Positions 7,654 to 16,335 of a stretch of 64,000 bases of DNA are shown here, in pieces. Every line of letters begins with the position of its first letter. Positions within the stretch are counted from its first letter, which is position 1. This DNA comes from Aeromicrobium wangtongii. GTDB lineage: Bacteria > Actinomycetota > Actinomycetes > Propionibacteriales > Nocardioidaceae. Location of the stretch: contig NZ_CP102173.1 in the NCBI RefSeq assembly GCF_024584515.1, forward strand, positions 372,001 to 436,000, read 5' to 3'. Below the pieces are notes generated by a model. The model saw only the letters and a list, made by a program, of their open reading frames with translations, did no database searches and was not told the origin of the DNA. A program made the translations under genes and the position numbers.

Positions 7654-9774
7654 ATGTCCACCGCACAGCAACGCAGTGCTCCTGCGGCTCCCGGTGGCAC
7701 CCTGACCAAGCCGGAGCACGGCCGCATGATCCGGCTCGACATCGAGGGCATGCGCACGATCGCCGTCGGCGCCGTGCTGGTGGCCCACGCGGGCGTCCCG
7801 TTCATGGCCGGCGGCTTCGTCGGCGTGGACGTGTTCTTCGTCCTGTCGGGCTTCCTGATCACCGGCCTGCTGGCGCGTGAGGTCTCACGTACGGGGCGGG
7901 TGAACCTGGCCGGCTTCTGGGCCCGGCGCATGAAGCGGCTGCTGCCGGCCAGCGCCACGGTGCTCGCGTTCTCCGCGCTCATCGCGTACCTGTACCTGCC
8001 CATCACGCAGCGCAAGGACTTCGGCGGCGACATCGTGTCGGCCGCGTTGTACGTCGTGAACTGGCGACTCGCCGACCGTGGGGTCGACTACCTCGCCGAG
8101 GACGTCGGCCAGTCACCCGTCCAGCACTACTGGTCGCTGGCGGTCGAGGAGCAGTTCTACCTCGTGTGGCCGATCCTGATGCTGATCATCGGCCTGGTCG
8201 CCGCCAGGCGCTGGAAGCGCGGGGCGTTCGTCGTGCTCGGCATCGCGACCGTCGCCTCGTTCGCGTACTCGGTGCAGCAGACCGCCGACAGCCCCGCGAC
8301 CGCCTACTTCGTCTCGACGACCCGTATCTGGGAGCTCGGTATCGGCGCCCTGCTGGCGCTGGCCGCGACGCGGGTCGAGCGGCTGCCGGCGATGCTGCGG
8401 GCGATCGGCGGCTGGGTCGGCATCGCGCTGATCGTCTATGCGGTGTTCATGTTCGACGAGTCGACCACCTGGCCGGGCACGAATGCGCTGGTGCCGACGA
8501 TCGGCGCCGCGCTGATGATCGCGAGCGGGCTGCGGCTGACGCCCGGCTCGCCGCAGAAGCTGCTGAGCCTGGCGCCGATGGTCTGGATCGGCGGCCTGTC
8601 GTACTCGATCTACCTGTGGCACTGGCCGATCATCGTGGGGGCGCAGGCCAAGTGGCCCGATCTGCAGCTGCGCTGGGCCGTCCTGCTGATGATCGCCTCG
8701 ATCGTCCCGGCGTACCTGAGCCACCGCTTCATCGAGAACCCCGTCCGGTTCGGGACGTTCTTCAAGCCGACCGGGCGCGCGCTGGGCCTGGGCCTGGCGC
8801 TGACCGCGATCGGTGTGGGCGTCGGCGTGCTGCTGAGCGCCTCGGCCACCGTCGGCGGCGTCGACGAGGCGAACCGGTCCGACAGCCCCGGTGCGGCCGC
8901 GCTGCTCGACCCGGCCTTCGCCGACGTCGACTGGGCGGCGATCCGCAAGGTCGACACGATGCGTCCGCTGCCCACCCAGGCGGTCGACGACCGTCCCTCG
9001 TTCTACAACGACGGATCGGGCTGCCAGGTCGACAACGGCATCGCCGAGCCGAAGGCGTGCCCGTACGGCGACACCGCGTCGAAGCGAACGGTGGTCATCG
9101 TCGGTGACTCCAAGATGGCGCAGTGGCAGCCCACGTTCGCCGCGATCGCCAAGCGTGAGGGCTTCAAGCTCGTCCAGCTGACCAAGTCCGCGTGCACCTT
9201 CGCCGATGTGGAGTTCGCCCGCGACAACCGGGCTGACTGCCGGGCCTGGGGCCGCACGGTGCTGAAGGACATCCTGGAGATGAAGCCCGATCTGGTCATC
9301 GAGTCGCACCGGTTCATCGACGCCCTGCCGCCCGGCGCGAACGACGACAAGGACTCCACCGAGGACGCGATGGTCGACGGCCTGACCAGCTACTGGCGGA
9401 CCATCACCGACGCCGGCATCCCGATGGCCACGCTGCTGGACAACCCGTCGCCGCCGAACGCCCCGGTCTACGAGTGCGTGGCCCAGCACCTCGACGACCT
9501 GGCGCGCTGCTCGTTCGGCCTCGAGGGAGCAGTCAAGGCGTCCGCGGCACCGGCCCAGCTCCGCGCCGCGGCGCAGGTGCCGGGTGTGGCGGTCATGGAC
9601 CTGACGTCGACGATCTGCCCGGGCGGCAAGCGCTGCGCTGCGGTGATCGGCAACGTCCTGGTCTACCGCCAGGGCACGCACCTGACCAAGACCTACCTCG
9701 ACACCGCCGAGCCGCAGCTCGCTGCCGCCCTGTTCACCGCCTCCAAGGGCGACTTCGGCGCCAAGCTGCCGTAG
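7654..9774 (+). CDS. Acyltransferase-3/SGNH (OatA-like) membrane O-acyltransferase
   Basis: 706 residues. The N-terminal ~400 residues are an acyltransferase-3 domain with about ten to eleven membrane helices, including RLDIEGMRTIAV, VGVDVFFVLSGFLITG and YWSLAVEEQFYLVWP. A single linker helix is followed by an extracytoplasmic SGNH esterase-like domain with the nucleophile block VGDSK near residues 483-487 and a late D-x-x-H equivalent around GTHLT (~675). Such proteins O-acetylate peptidoglycan or secreted polysaccharide, with acyl donor supplied across the membrane. Flanking glycosyltransferase and TagF-like genes favour a polysaccharide or teichoic-type acceptor. It is monocistronic and convergent with the TagF-like gene across a shared hairpin terminator. 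Confidence 0.88.
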   Translation: MSTAQQRSAPAAPGGTLTKPEHGRMIRLDIEGMRTIAVGAVLVAHAGVPFMAGGFVGVDVFFVLSGFLITGLLAREVSRTGRVNLAGFWARRMKRLLPASATVLAFSALIAYLYLPITQRKDFGGDIVSAALYVVNWRLADRGVDYLAEDVGQSPVQHYWSLAVEEQFYLVWPILMLIIGLVAARRWKRGAFVVLGIATVASFAYSVQQTADSPATAYFVSTTRIWELGIGALLALAATRVERLPAMLRAIGGWVGIALIVYAVFMFDESTTWPGTNALVPTIGAALMIASGLRLTPGSPQKLLSLAPMVWIGGLSYSIYLWHWPIIVGAQAKWPDLQLRWAVLLMIASIVPAYLSHRFIENPVRFGTFFKPTGRALGLGLALTAIGVGVGVLLSASATVGGVDEANRSDSPGAAALLDPAFADVDWAAIRKVDTMRPLPTQAVDDRPSFYNDGSGCQVDNGIAEPKACPYGDTASKRTVVIVGDSKMAQWQPTFAAIAKREGFKLVQLTKSACTFADVEFARDNRADCRAWGRTVLKDILEMKPDLVIESHRFIDALPPGANDDKDSTEDAMVDGLTSYWRTITDAGIPMATLLDNPSPPNAPVYECVAQHLDDLARCSFGLEGAVKASAAPAQLRAAAQVPGVAVMDLTSTICPGGKRCAAVIGNVLVYRQGTHLTKTYLDTAEPQLAAALFTASKGDFGAKLP

Positions 9775-9785
9775 CCCGCCGGGCA

Positions 9786-9841
9786 GACCGAGGATGAGGG
9801 TTCGCGGCAGCCAGGACGACCACAAACCCTCATCTTCGGTC
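9786..9841. terminator. Bidirectional hairpin between convergent acyltransferase and TagF-like genes
   Basis: Left arm 9786-9802 and right arm 9825-9841 are complementary over 17 bp with one mismatch, around a 22-base loop. It lies between two convergent stop codons (9774 and 9868) and has no long T-run. It therefore looks like a shared bidirectional transcript end. Confidence 0.7.
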
Positions 9842-9867
9842 CGGCCTCGCCGGACCCGCGGGTGGGG

Positions 9868-11559
9868 TCAGCGGTAGCCGCGGGTGCGGACGAGGTTCTC
9901 GATGGCCTCGACGGTCCGCTGCGAGTTGTTCCGGTCGTGGAAGGTGAACAGCTTCCGGGCGCGCTCGTCGTACTCCGGCTCGCGCACGTTGCCGCGTAGC
10001 AGGTAGTGCTCGATCGCCTCGATCGTCGACTCCACGTCGTGCACCACCGGGCCGAAACCGTCCCGCTCGTGGTCGAACCACGACGGCTCGGCGTGACCGG
10101 CCAGGAACTCCTCGCGGTCGAAGTGCGTGTAGATCAGCGGCGTACCCAGGTAGGCCAGGTCGAAGTGCACCGAGGAGTAGTCGGTCAGGAACAGGTCGCA
10201 GCGGCGCATGACGTCCTGGATGTCGGACGCCCCACCGTCCAGGATCGAGACCCGGTCGCCGCCCAGCGTCGGGTCGACGTACTCGCCGCGCAGGTTGTAG
10301 TGCGGCATGAACTCGAACCGGAAGTCGTGCTCGGTCAGCAGCGCGTGCAGGCGCGGGCTGGTCAGCAGGTCGCGGACGAACCGCTGGTACGTGGACCCCT
10401 CGAAGGGCTGCTCGCCGCTGGCGCCGTCGCCGAACAGCTGCGGCGCGAGGTAGCGGCGCCACGTCGGCATGAACAGGATCGTGCGGCTCGGCGGCGTGGG
10501 GACCAGCGCGTCGTAGCGCGGCAGCCCCGTCTCGACGATCTGGTCGTCGTAGCCGGACGTCCGGCGCAGCGCCTCGGTCTCGGCGTGGGCGGCGGTCAGG
10601 AACAGGTCGTAGCCACCGGTGCGGCGCCGGATCTCGCGGGTCTTGTCGTGGACGCCGTGCTTGAGGTAGACGCGGTACGAGCCGACCCGCCAGTTGAGCT
10701 GGCGCATGTAGTGCTGCTTGGCCCAGCTCGCCGGCACCATGTGCTTGATCGAGTACGCATTGGCCAGGACCGTCGCGTTGACCATCAGCACGCGGTGCCG
10801 CCACGACGAGTGCCGCACGACCCGGCCGAGCTTCGACAGCTCGTCGAACCGGTCGCTGGACGGGTCGAGGACGTAGTACGCCCGCACGTCGGGGCGCTCG
10901 CGGCGCAGATAGGTGAACAGGTGGTAGCCGTTGTCGCGCGCCGTGTCGGCACGCTCGCCGACCAGCCAGATCTCGTGCCGCCGCAGGAACGGGCGGGTCA
11001 CGGCGCGCAGCGGCGCGATCGTCGCGAACGGACGACGCCGGACCAGGTCCTTGAGGGTGCGCAGCGCCAGGCCGGCCGTCCAGCGCAGGCCGGCCAGCGG
11101 GGCCGGGAAGGCCTGCGACACGAACTCGGCGTGCTCGGTCGCGGACGGGAACAGCTGCAGCCGCCGGCCCGCCGTGACGATCGGGCGCGACGAGGCCAGG
11201 GCGCCGGGAGCGGCACCGACCGGCACCGAGGACGCCTCACCGGAGCCGTCCGGGGTCGCCAGCGTGATCTCCATGCCGGTCGTGCCGATGGGGACCTGGT
11301 CGATCGGGACGTCGGCGATGAAGCCGGTCCAGCGCTCGGCGCCGTCCTCGTAGCGCAGCCGGGGCTCGGTGACGGCGCTCAGCGCGCGGGTGCCGTCCGG
11401 CCGCAGCCAGTGCAGCACGAGGGTCTGGTCGGCAGGCTGCGGGCCGTCGGTGCCCGGACGGCGGCAGGTGCCGACGAGGCGCAGGGTGCGTCCACCGTCG
11501 ACGACGTCGAGCCCGTGCAGGCTCGCCGCGACGATCCGGACCGGCTCGACCGCGCTCAC
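9868..11559 (-). CDS. CDP-glycerol:glycerophosphate glycerophosphotransferase family (TagB/TagF-like)
   Basis: A 563-residue protein whose C-terminal ~370 residues match the Glyphos_transf family. Diagnostic segments are NAYSIKHM, LKHGVHDKTREIRR, YDLFLTAAHAETEAL and DLFLTDYSSVHFDLAYLG. Family members polymerise or prime poly(glycerol/ribitol-phosphate) teichoic acids at the inner membrane face using CDP-alditols. The N-terminal ~170 residues are a beta-rich extension. The GTG at 11559 was chosen because it overlaps the preceding stop (GTGA) and because upstream in-frame sequence is out-of-frame overlap with the small membrane gene. It is the last gene of the GT2-membrane protein-TagF set. The exact polymer is unknown. 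Confidence 0.85.
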   Translation of the reverse strand: MSAVEPVRIVAASLHGLDVVDGGRTLRLVGTCRRPGTDGPQPADQTLVLHWLRPDGTRALSAVTEPRLRYEDGAERWTGFIADVPIDQVPIGTTGMEITLATPDGSGEASSVPVGAAPGALASSRPIVTAGRRLQLFPSATEHAEFVSQAFPAPLAGLRWTAGLALRTLKDLVRRRPFATIAPLRAVTRPFLRRHEIWLVGERADTARDNGYHLFTYLRRERPDVRAYYVLDPSSDRFDELSKLGRVVRHSSWRHRVLMVNATVLANAYSIKHMVPASWAKQHYMRQLNWRVGSYRVYLKHGVHDKTREIRRRTGGYDLFLTAAHAETEALRRTSGYDDQIVETGLPRYDALVPTPPSRTILFMPTWRRYLAPQLFGDGASGEQPFEGSTYQRFVRDLLTSPRLHALLTEHDFRFEFMPHYNLRGEYVDPTLGGDRVSILDGGASDIQDVMRRCDLFLTDYSSVHFDLAYLGTPLIYTHFDREEFLAGHAEPSWFDHERDGFGPVVHDVESTIEAIEHYLLRGNVREPEYDERARKLFTFHDRNNSQRTVEAIENLVRTRGYR

Positions 11560-11891
11560 GGTGCCTTTTTGGGGTCGATCTCGGCGATCGCGTCGAGGAT
11601 GGACTGGCGGGCGTGGGCCAGGTCGGTCAGCGTCCGGGCCGAGGCCCGGTCGATGGCCGCGCGGGTCTTGGCGTCGTCCGTGGCGGCGACCGGATCGGGG
11701 GCCGTCAGCAGGTACGCGGCGATCGTCGCCTGCAGCGCCAGGATGCACAGCAGGACGAGGTCGTAGCTGTCGGCGATCAGCGCGATGACGCCGACGACGA
11801 CGAACAGCGCGGTCGCACCGGCCAGCACCAGGGTGCGCTCGGCGAGCAGCCGACGCGCGATCGATCGTGCGGTGGACTGCCAGGTGCTCAT
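11556..11891 (-). CDS. Small two-helix membrane protein in the glycopolymer operon
   Basis: A 111-residue protein with two hydrophobic segments (about residues 20-60, including LVLAGATALFVVVGVIALIA and LVLLCILALQATIAAYLL) and a charged, helical cytoplasmic tail ending DPKKAP. It matches no family I recognise. It overlaps the upstream glycosyltransferase (ATGA) and the downstream TagF-like gene (GTGA), so it is translationally coupled to both. It may anchor or scaffold the soluble transferases at the membrane (inference). Confidence 0.75.
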   Translation of the reverse strand: MSTWQSTARSIARRLLAERTLVLAGATALFVVVGVIALIADSYDLVLLCILALQATIAAYLLTAPDPVAATDDAKTRAAIDRASARTLTDLAHARQSILDAIAEIDPKKAP

Positions 11892-14359
11892 CGGGATCCT
11901 CCAGGAGAAACGAGTGCCGTGACGGCGGTGGCGTAGGTGTCCGGCGACAGCACAGTCTCGCAGAACCGCAGCGAGCGCTGCTGCTGCTCGGCGAACCGTG
12001 CGGGCTCGGTGGTCAGCGCGGTGACGAGGTGCTCGGCGTCCGGGTCGTCGAGGTACAGCGCCGCATCGCCCAGGAGGGGACGCAGCGCCGGGTCGACGAT
12101 CACGACGCAGCCGCGCGCCATCGCCTCGATCGCCGGACGCAGCAGCGTCGACCCACCGGTCCTGGTGGGCGGGACGATCACGATGTCGCACTGGTCGTAG
12201 AACGCCGTGGCGGGCGTCCTGGCCGCATCGAAGCCCAGGGCGTCTGCTCGGACGGGCTTGCGCGGCTCGCCCTCCAGCACGCGCAGGTCGACCTCGCGGG
12301 GGACGATCCGGGCCAGCCCGCGGCGATCTGCCGACTCCACCCGGTAGGACGCGGCGTCCGCGATGCCGACCACCGGCGTGCCCGGCAGCAGGCGCCGCGG
12401 GAACCGGGCGACGCGGGCGACCTCCATCAGGCGGGGAGGGTGGACGATCCCGGTGGCCCCGGCCGCGGTGATCGCCGCGGCGATCTCGGCGGTCGCCGGG
12501 ATCCACTCGGTCGCGACGTCGAACATCGTGCGCACGACGGACTCCACGTGCACGGGGTCCCACGAGACCCGGGGTCCGTCGCCGGTGACCGGCAGCCGGT
12601 CGGCCACCACGACGACGCGCTCGGGACGCATCGCGACGGCCTCGGACGCCCGGGGGAGCGTCACCAGGTCGACGTCGCGGACCAGCAGGACCTTCGGGGT
12701 CATCGGCGCGCCGAGCAGGGCCCAGTCGGTGACCCGCTGGTACATCAGCTCCAGCAGGTCGGCGCGGGGGTAGTGCCGCTGGCGCGAGGAGAACCGCAGG
12801 GCGTCCGCGCGGGCGATGCCGATCGTCAGGCCGGCGCCGGCGATCGCGGCGACCTCGTCGGCCACCCCGGTGTACGCCAGCGGCCCGGGACGCGGATCGG
12901 TCAGCACCACGACGTCGGGAGCCAGGTCGGCGTACTCGGTGCCCTCCATGTCCGGCGGCGCCGGGAACGCCCGGCGTCCGTCGGCGTCGGGAGTGCGGGG
13001 GACGGCCAGACCGGCGGCGATCTTGGCATGCCAGTGCCGGAACGCCGAGTGGTAGGTCGCGCGGGCCGGACGGTGCCAGCTGGGCCGGAAGTCCTCGCGC
13101 GACAGCGAGCCACCGGTCAGCTGGTACAGCGACAGCGGCATCTTGAGGTTGACGACGCTGTCACGGCCGAAGACCGTCGCGATCCGCTCGATGTACTCGG
13201 TGTCGGCACCCTTGCGCATCAGGTCGAACGGGCCGAGCGTGCCCAGCACCAGCTCGCGCCGCGCGATCAGGGACGGCGCGCTGTGCGCGAAGGCCAGCGA
13301 GCCGACCCGGGTGATGTACAGATCGGTGTGCAGCCGGATCGCCTTCGAGAGCGTTGCGACGACCTTCGGGTCGGCGAACTCGGCCATCTGGCGCTCGAGC
13401 CGCCGCGGGTGCGACCAGTCGTCGCCGTCCTGGATGCCGAAGAACTCGCCCTTGGCCAGCGACAGGCCGTAGTTGCGGGCCCGGTAGGCGCCGCCGTTGA
13501 CGGGCATCCGGTGATAGCTGACCCGGTCGTCCAGGGCGGTCGCCCGGGCGAAGATGTCCTCGAAGCCGGCCGGGCTGTGGTCGTCGACCAGGATGATCTC
13601 GATGTTGCCCCAGGTCTGCTCGAGGATCGACCGGGTCGCGGTCAGCAGGCTCTCGGTGGGGGAGTAGACCGGCATGACGATGCTGATCAGCGGCCCGTCG
13701 ACCGAGCCCGCGGGGGCGTCGGTGCGCACCGTGTCGAAGGGGCTGTCGGTCGCCTCGAACCGCATGGGGTCGAGGCCACGGTCGATGAACGGGGCGTTGA
13801 ACGCCTGCTGCCACGTCTCCAGGGAGGCCGGCTCGACACCGCGGAAGGGGTTGATGATGTCGGTGTTGACCGCCCAGTGGTACCAGGACTCGGCGCTGTT
13901 GGTCCTGACGTCAGGGTTCGCGTGCGAGGTGTGCCGGCGCACGTAGTCGACACGGCCCACGGCCAGGTGCGACTGGACGTCCTGGCGGTCGTACTCGTAC
14001 GCGTTGCCGTCGCGGTCGGCGATCGTGCGGGCCAGGGCGAACAGGTCCGCGGCGGTCCGGAAGTCGCCGTCGGTGCCGAAGGCCCGGCCGAGCATCAGGT
14101 ACGCGAAGCCGTACAGCGACGGGCCGTGCAGCGGCGCCAGGGCCTTCGCGTCCGGTGCGCGTCCCGCGGTAGCCTCTGCGGCCATCCCGGTCAGCTCGTC
14201 GACCCCGTAGCGTCCCCGGGAGGCCATGCGGGCCAGCATCTCCTCACCGCCGGTGTACTCGTAGCGCAGCAGCGTCGCGGCGAGCCGGGCGGACGAGACG
14301 ACGCCGGAGTCGGCCAGGTCGGCCAGGTGACGGGGCACGTCAGGATGCGAGGAGGTCAT
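11888..14359 (-). CDS. Large GT2-core glycosyltransferase, paralogue of the gene at 5079
   Basis: An 823-residue soluble protein with the same order of parts as the gene at 5079: helical N-terminus, GT2 domain (LISIVMPVYSPTES, LVDDHSPAGF, QDGDDWSHPRR) and a C-terminal GT-B-like half with CDIVIVPPTRTGGS. QDGDD replaces QDSDD but keeps the metal-binding acids. Together with the paralogue it could add alternating sugars, or act as primer and extender, in one surface polymer. The ATG at 14359 lies only five bases after the exonuclease III stop and its end overlaps the small membrane gene, so it probably shares a transcript with both. Confidence 0.8.
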   Translation of the reverse strand: MTSSHPDVPRHLADLADSGVVSSARLAATLLRYEYTGGEEMLARMASRGRYGVDELTGMAAEATAGRAPDAKALAPLHGPSLYGFAYLMLGRAFGTDGDFRTAADLFALARTIADRDGNAYEYDRQDVQSHLAVGRVDYVRRHTSHANPDVRTNSAESWYHWAVNTDIINPFRGVEPASLETWQQAFNAPFIDRGLDPMRFEATDSPFDTVRTDAPAGSVDGPLISIVMPVYSPTESLLTATRSILEQTWGNIEIILVDDHSPAGFEDIFARATALDDRVSYHRMPVNGGAYRARNYGLSLAKGEFFGIQDGDDWSHPRRLERQMAEFADPKVVATLSKAIRLHTDLYITRVGSLAFAHSAPSLIARRELVLGTLGPFDLMRKGADTEYIERIATVFGRDSVVNLKMPLSLYQLTGGSLSREDFRPSWHRPARATYHSAFRHWHAKIAAGLAVPRTPDADGRRAFPAPPDMEGTEYADLAPDVVVLTDPRPGPLAYTGVADEVAAIAGAGLTIGIARADALRFSSRQRHYPRADLLELMYQRVTDWALLGAPMTPKVLLVRDVDLVTLPRASEAVAMRPERVVVVADRLPVTGDGPRVSWDPVHVESVVRTMFDVATEWIPATAEIAAAITAAGATGIVHPPRLMEVARVARFPRRLLPGTPVVGIADAASYRVESADRRGLARIVPREVDLRVLEGEPRKPVRADALGFDAARTPATAFYDQCDIVIVPPTRTGGSTLLRPAIEAMARGCVVIVDPALRPLLGDAALYLDDPDAEHLVTALTTEPARFAEQQQRSLRFCETVLSPDTYATAVTALVSPGGSR

Positions 14360-14364
14360 CGATC

Positions 14365-15156
14365 TCAGGCGATCTCGATGATGACGGGGGCGTGATCGCT
14401 GGCGCCCTTGCCCTTGCGCTCCTCGCGATCGATCCAGGCGGTCTCGACGCGGGTCGACAGGGCCGGCGACGCGAGGATGAAGTCGATGCGCAGGCCACGC
14501 TTCTTGGGGAAGGCCAGCTGCTGGTAGTCCCAGTACGTGTAGACGCCGGGGCCGGGGGTGAAGGGGCGGACGACGTCGGCGTACCCGGTGTCGACGATCG
14601 CGTGGAAGGCATCACGCTCGGGCTTGGACACGTGGGTGTGGCCCTCGAACACCGACATGTCCCACACGTCATCGTCCTGCGGAGCGACGTTCCAGTCGCC
14701 GGTCAGAGCGATCTGGGCGTCCGGGTTCTCGGCGAGCCACTCGGCCGATGCCTGGCGCAGGCGCTCCAGCCACAGGAGCTTGTAGTCGTAGTGCGGGTGC
14801 CCGATCTCGCGGCCGTTGGGCACGTAGAAGCTCCAGACGCGCACGCCGCCGCAGGTCGCGCCGATCGAGCGCGCCTCCACGATCTCGGGCTCGCCGAACA
14901 TGGGCTGGTCGTCGGCGAACTGGGTCGCGACGTCCTCCAGGCCGACGCGCGAGATCAGCGCGACGCCGTTCCACTGGCTCAGGCCCTGATGGGCGAACTC
15001 GTAGCCCATCGCGGAGAGCTCGAGGCCGGGGAACTGGTCCTCGCGGCACTTCGTCTCCTGGATGGCCAGGACATCGATGTCATGACGCTCCAGGAAGGCG
15101 GTCACGCGATCGATGCGGCTGCGGATGGAGTTGACGTTCCAGGTCGCGATTCGCAC
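14365..15156 (-). CDS. xthA: Exodeoxyribonuclease III
   Basis: A 263-residue EEP-superfamily nuclease. It begins RIATWNVNSIRSR and has QETKCRE near residues 35-41 (metal-binding Glu), the catalytic LTGDWN block and the terminal GASDHAPV (Asp-His pair). It is an AP endonuclease/3'-5' exonuclease in base-excision repair and has the usual family length. The GTG start at 15156 lies 26 bases after mrpG and the stop lies five bases before the glycosyltransferase start, so it sits inside a long minus-strand run with unrelated neighbours. Confidence 0.95.
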   Translation of the reverse strand: MRIATWNVNSIRSRIDRVTAFLERHDIDVLAIQETKCREDQFPGLELSAMGYEFAHQGLSQWNGVALISRVGLEDVATQFADDQPMFGEPEIVEARSIGATCGGVRVWSFYVPNGREIGHPHYDYKLLWLERLRQASAEWLAENPDAQIALTGDWNVAPQDDDVWDMSVFEGHTHVSKPERDAFHAIVDTGYADVVRPFTPGPGVYTYWDYQQLAFPKKRGLRIDFILASPALSTRVETAWIDREERKGKGASDHAPVIIEIA

Positions 15157-15182
15157 GACACGAACCTATCGCGTCGCGCCAC

Positions 15183-15515
15183 TCAGGCCGCATCGTCGTC
15201 GGTCTCCAGCTCGCAGACCGTGAGCTGGTCGCGTTTCGCGAAGCCCGTGCGGAAGGCGGCACGCCCGACCATGTGGGCCGAGACGGGCGCGGTGAGCAGC
15301 TGGAACACTGCGATGAGGAACAGCACCGTGATGGCCGACAGGTCCTGCAGCCGCAGGCCGAGCCCGGCGAGGATCATGAGCAGACCGACGGTCTGCGGCT
15401 TGGTGGCCGCGTGCATGCGGCTCAGCACGTCGGGGAACCGCACGATGCCGATCGCAGCGATCGCGGCCATGGCCGCTCCACCGATCAGCAGGGCGCCGGC
15501 GATGACGTCGATCAT
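15183..15515 (-). CDS. mrpG: Na+/H+ antiporter subunit MrpG/MnhG
   Basis: 110 residues with three membrane helices and the MnhG/PhaG signature (IGIVRFPDVLSRMHAATKPQT, then a third helix LFLIAVFQLLTAPVSAHMV). This is the terminal small subunit of the Mrp complex. Its ATG overlaps the mrpF stop (ATGA). Standard length with a short acidic cytoplasmic tail. Confidence 0.95.
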   Translation of the reverse strand: MIDVIAGALLIGGAAMAAIAAIGIVRFPDVLSRMHAATKPQTVGLLMILAGLGLRLQDLSAITVLFLIAVFQLLTAPVSAHMVGRAAFRTGFAKRDQLTVCELETDDDAA

Positions 15516-15814
15516 GCGTCCTCCTCCGGATCGGTGGGCTCGTCGTGCGAGGAGCGGTCGGTGTCGGGGGCGGCGAACCGCGCGATGCTGACCGAGCCCA
15601 GGAATCCGACCAGGGACAGCACGACGAGGATCGACAGGGTCGTGCCATGGCGTCCGACGGCCGCCTCGACACCGATGGCGCCGGCGCTGGCCGCGACGAA
15701 GACGTCCGCGGCCACCGTGCGGTCGAGCATCGTGGGCCCGCGGACGATGCGCACGATGCACAACAGGCCGGTGATGGCCAGCAGCACTGAGCAGATGGTT
15801 CCGACCACGATCAT
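15512..15814 (-). CDS. mrpF: Na+/H+ antiporter subunit MrpF/MnhF
   Basis: 100 residues with three helices and the conserved RIVRGPTMLDRTVAADVF motif of MrpF, whose Asp is thought to contribute to ion translocation. The C-terminus is acidic (DEPTDPEEDA). Start and stop overlap mrpE and mrpG by four bases each. Confidence 0.95.
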   Translation of the reverse strand: MIVVGTICSVLLAITGLLCIVRIVRGPTMLDRTVAADVFVAASAGAIGVEAAVGRHGTTLSILVVLSLVGFLGSVSIARFAAPDTDRSSHDEPTDPEEDA

Positions 15815-16335
15815 GACTGGTCTCCTGCCCGGCAGGCGACGATCTCGGACTCGGATCCCAGGGCCTCGATGACCCGGAGCTCCTGCGCGAGGGCGTTGGC
15901 CCGCGCGCGCTCGATCTTCTCCGGGGTGCTGCCGTCCAGCAGGTGCAGCCAGATGTGGCCGGTCTGGCTGTCCAGCTCGATCAGCAGGGTGCCGGGCACC
16001 AGGGAGATGAGCTCGGCAGTCAAGGTCAGCAGCAGCTCGGACCGGGTGGCCAGATCGACGCACAGGACCGCGCTGCGCGGGGGCTTGGCGGGACGGATCG
16101 CGATCCAGGCGACCTGGACGCTGGCCAGCAGCATCTCGAAGAAGAAGATGCCGATCAACTTCGTGAGCGGCCAGGGCCGGATGCGGCCGGTCCACGTGAT
16201 GGGCGGGAACGGGAAGACCGTCGTGACCAGCAGGGCGACGAGCACGCCGCCGACAACGATGAGCGGGGTGAAGGCGCCCCACAGCAGCGACCAGACGACG
16301 GTCAGGAGAACGATGACGGGGACGCGTGACATCAT
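15811..16335 (-). CDS. mrpE: Na+/H+ antiporter subunit MrpE/MnhE
   Basis: 174 residues. Two to three N-terminal helices (VIVLLTVVWSLLWGAFT and the following segment) precede the MnhE cytoplasmic domain with VAWIAIRPAKPPRSAV, SLVPGTLLIELD and IWLHLLDG. It is required for assembly of the Mrp complex. Two adjacent ATGs (16335 and 16332) are possible starts; the first overlaps mrpD. Confidence 0.94.
   Translation of the reverse strand: MMSRVPVIVLLTVVWSLLWGAFTPLIVVGGVLVALLVTTVFPFPPITWTGRIRPWPLTKLIGIFFFEMLLASVQVAWIAIRPAKPPRSAVLCVDLATRSELLLTLTAELISLVPGTLLIELDSQTGHIWLHLLDGSTPEKIERARANALAQELRVIEALGSESEIVACRAGDQS

Noticed and set aside
10006..11766. 586-codon plus-strand frame over the TagF-like gene
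   Set aside because: The minus strand encodes a clear Glyphos_transf protein; the plus frame is Arg/Asp/Val-rich antisense translation.
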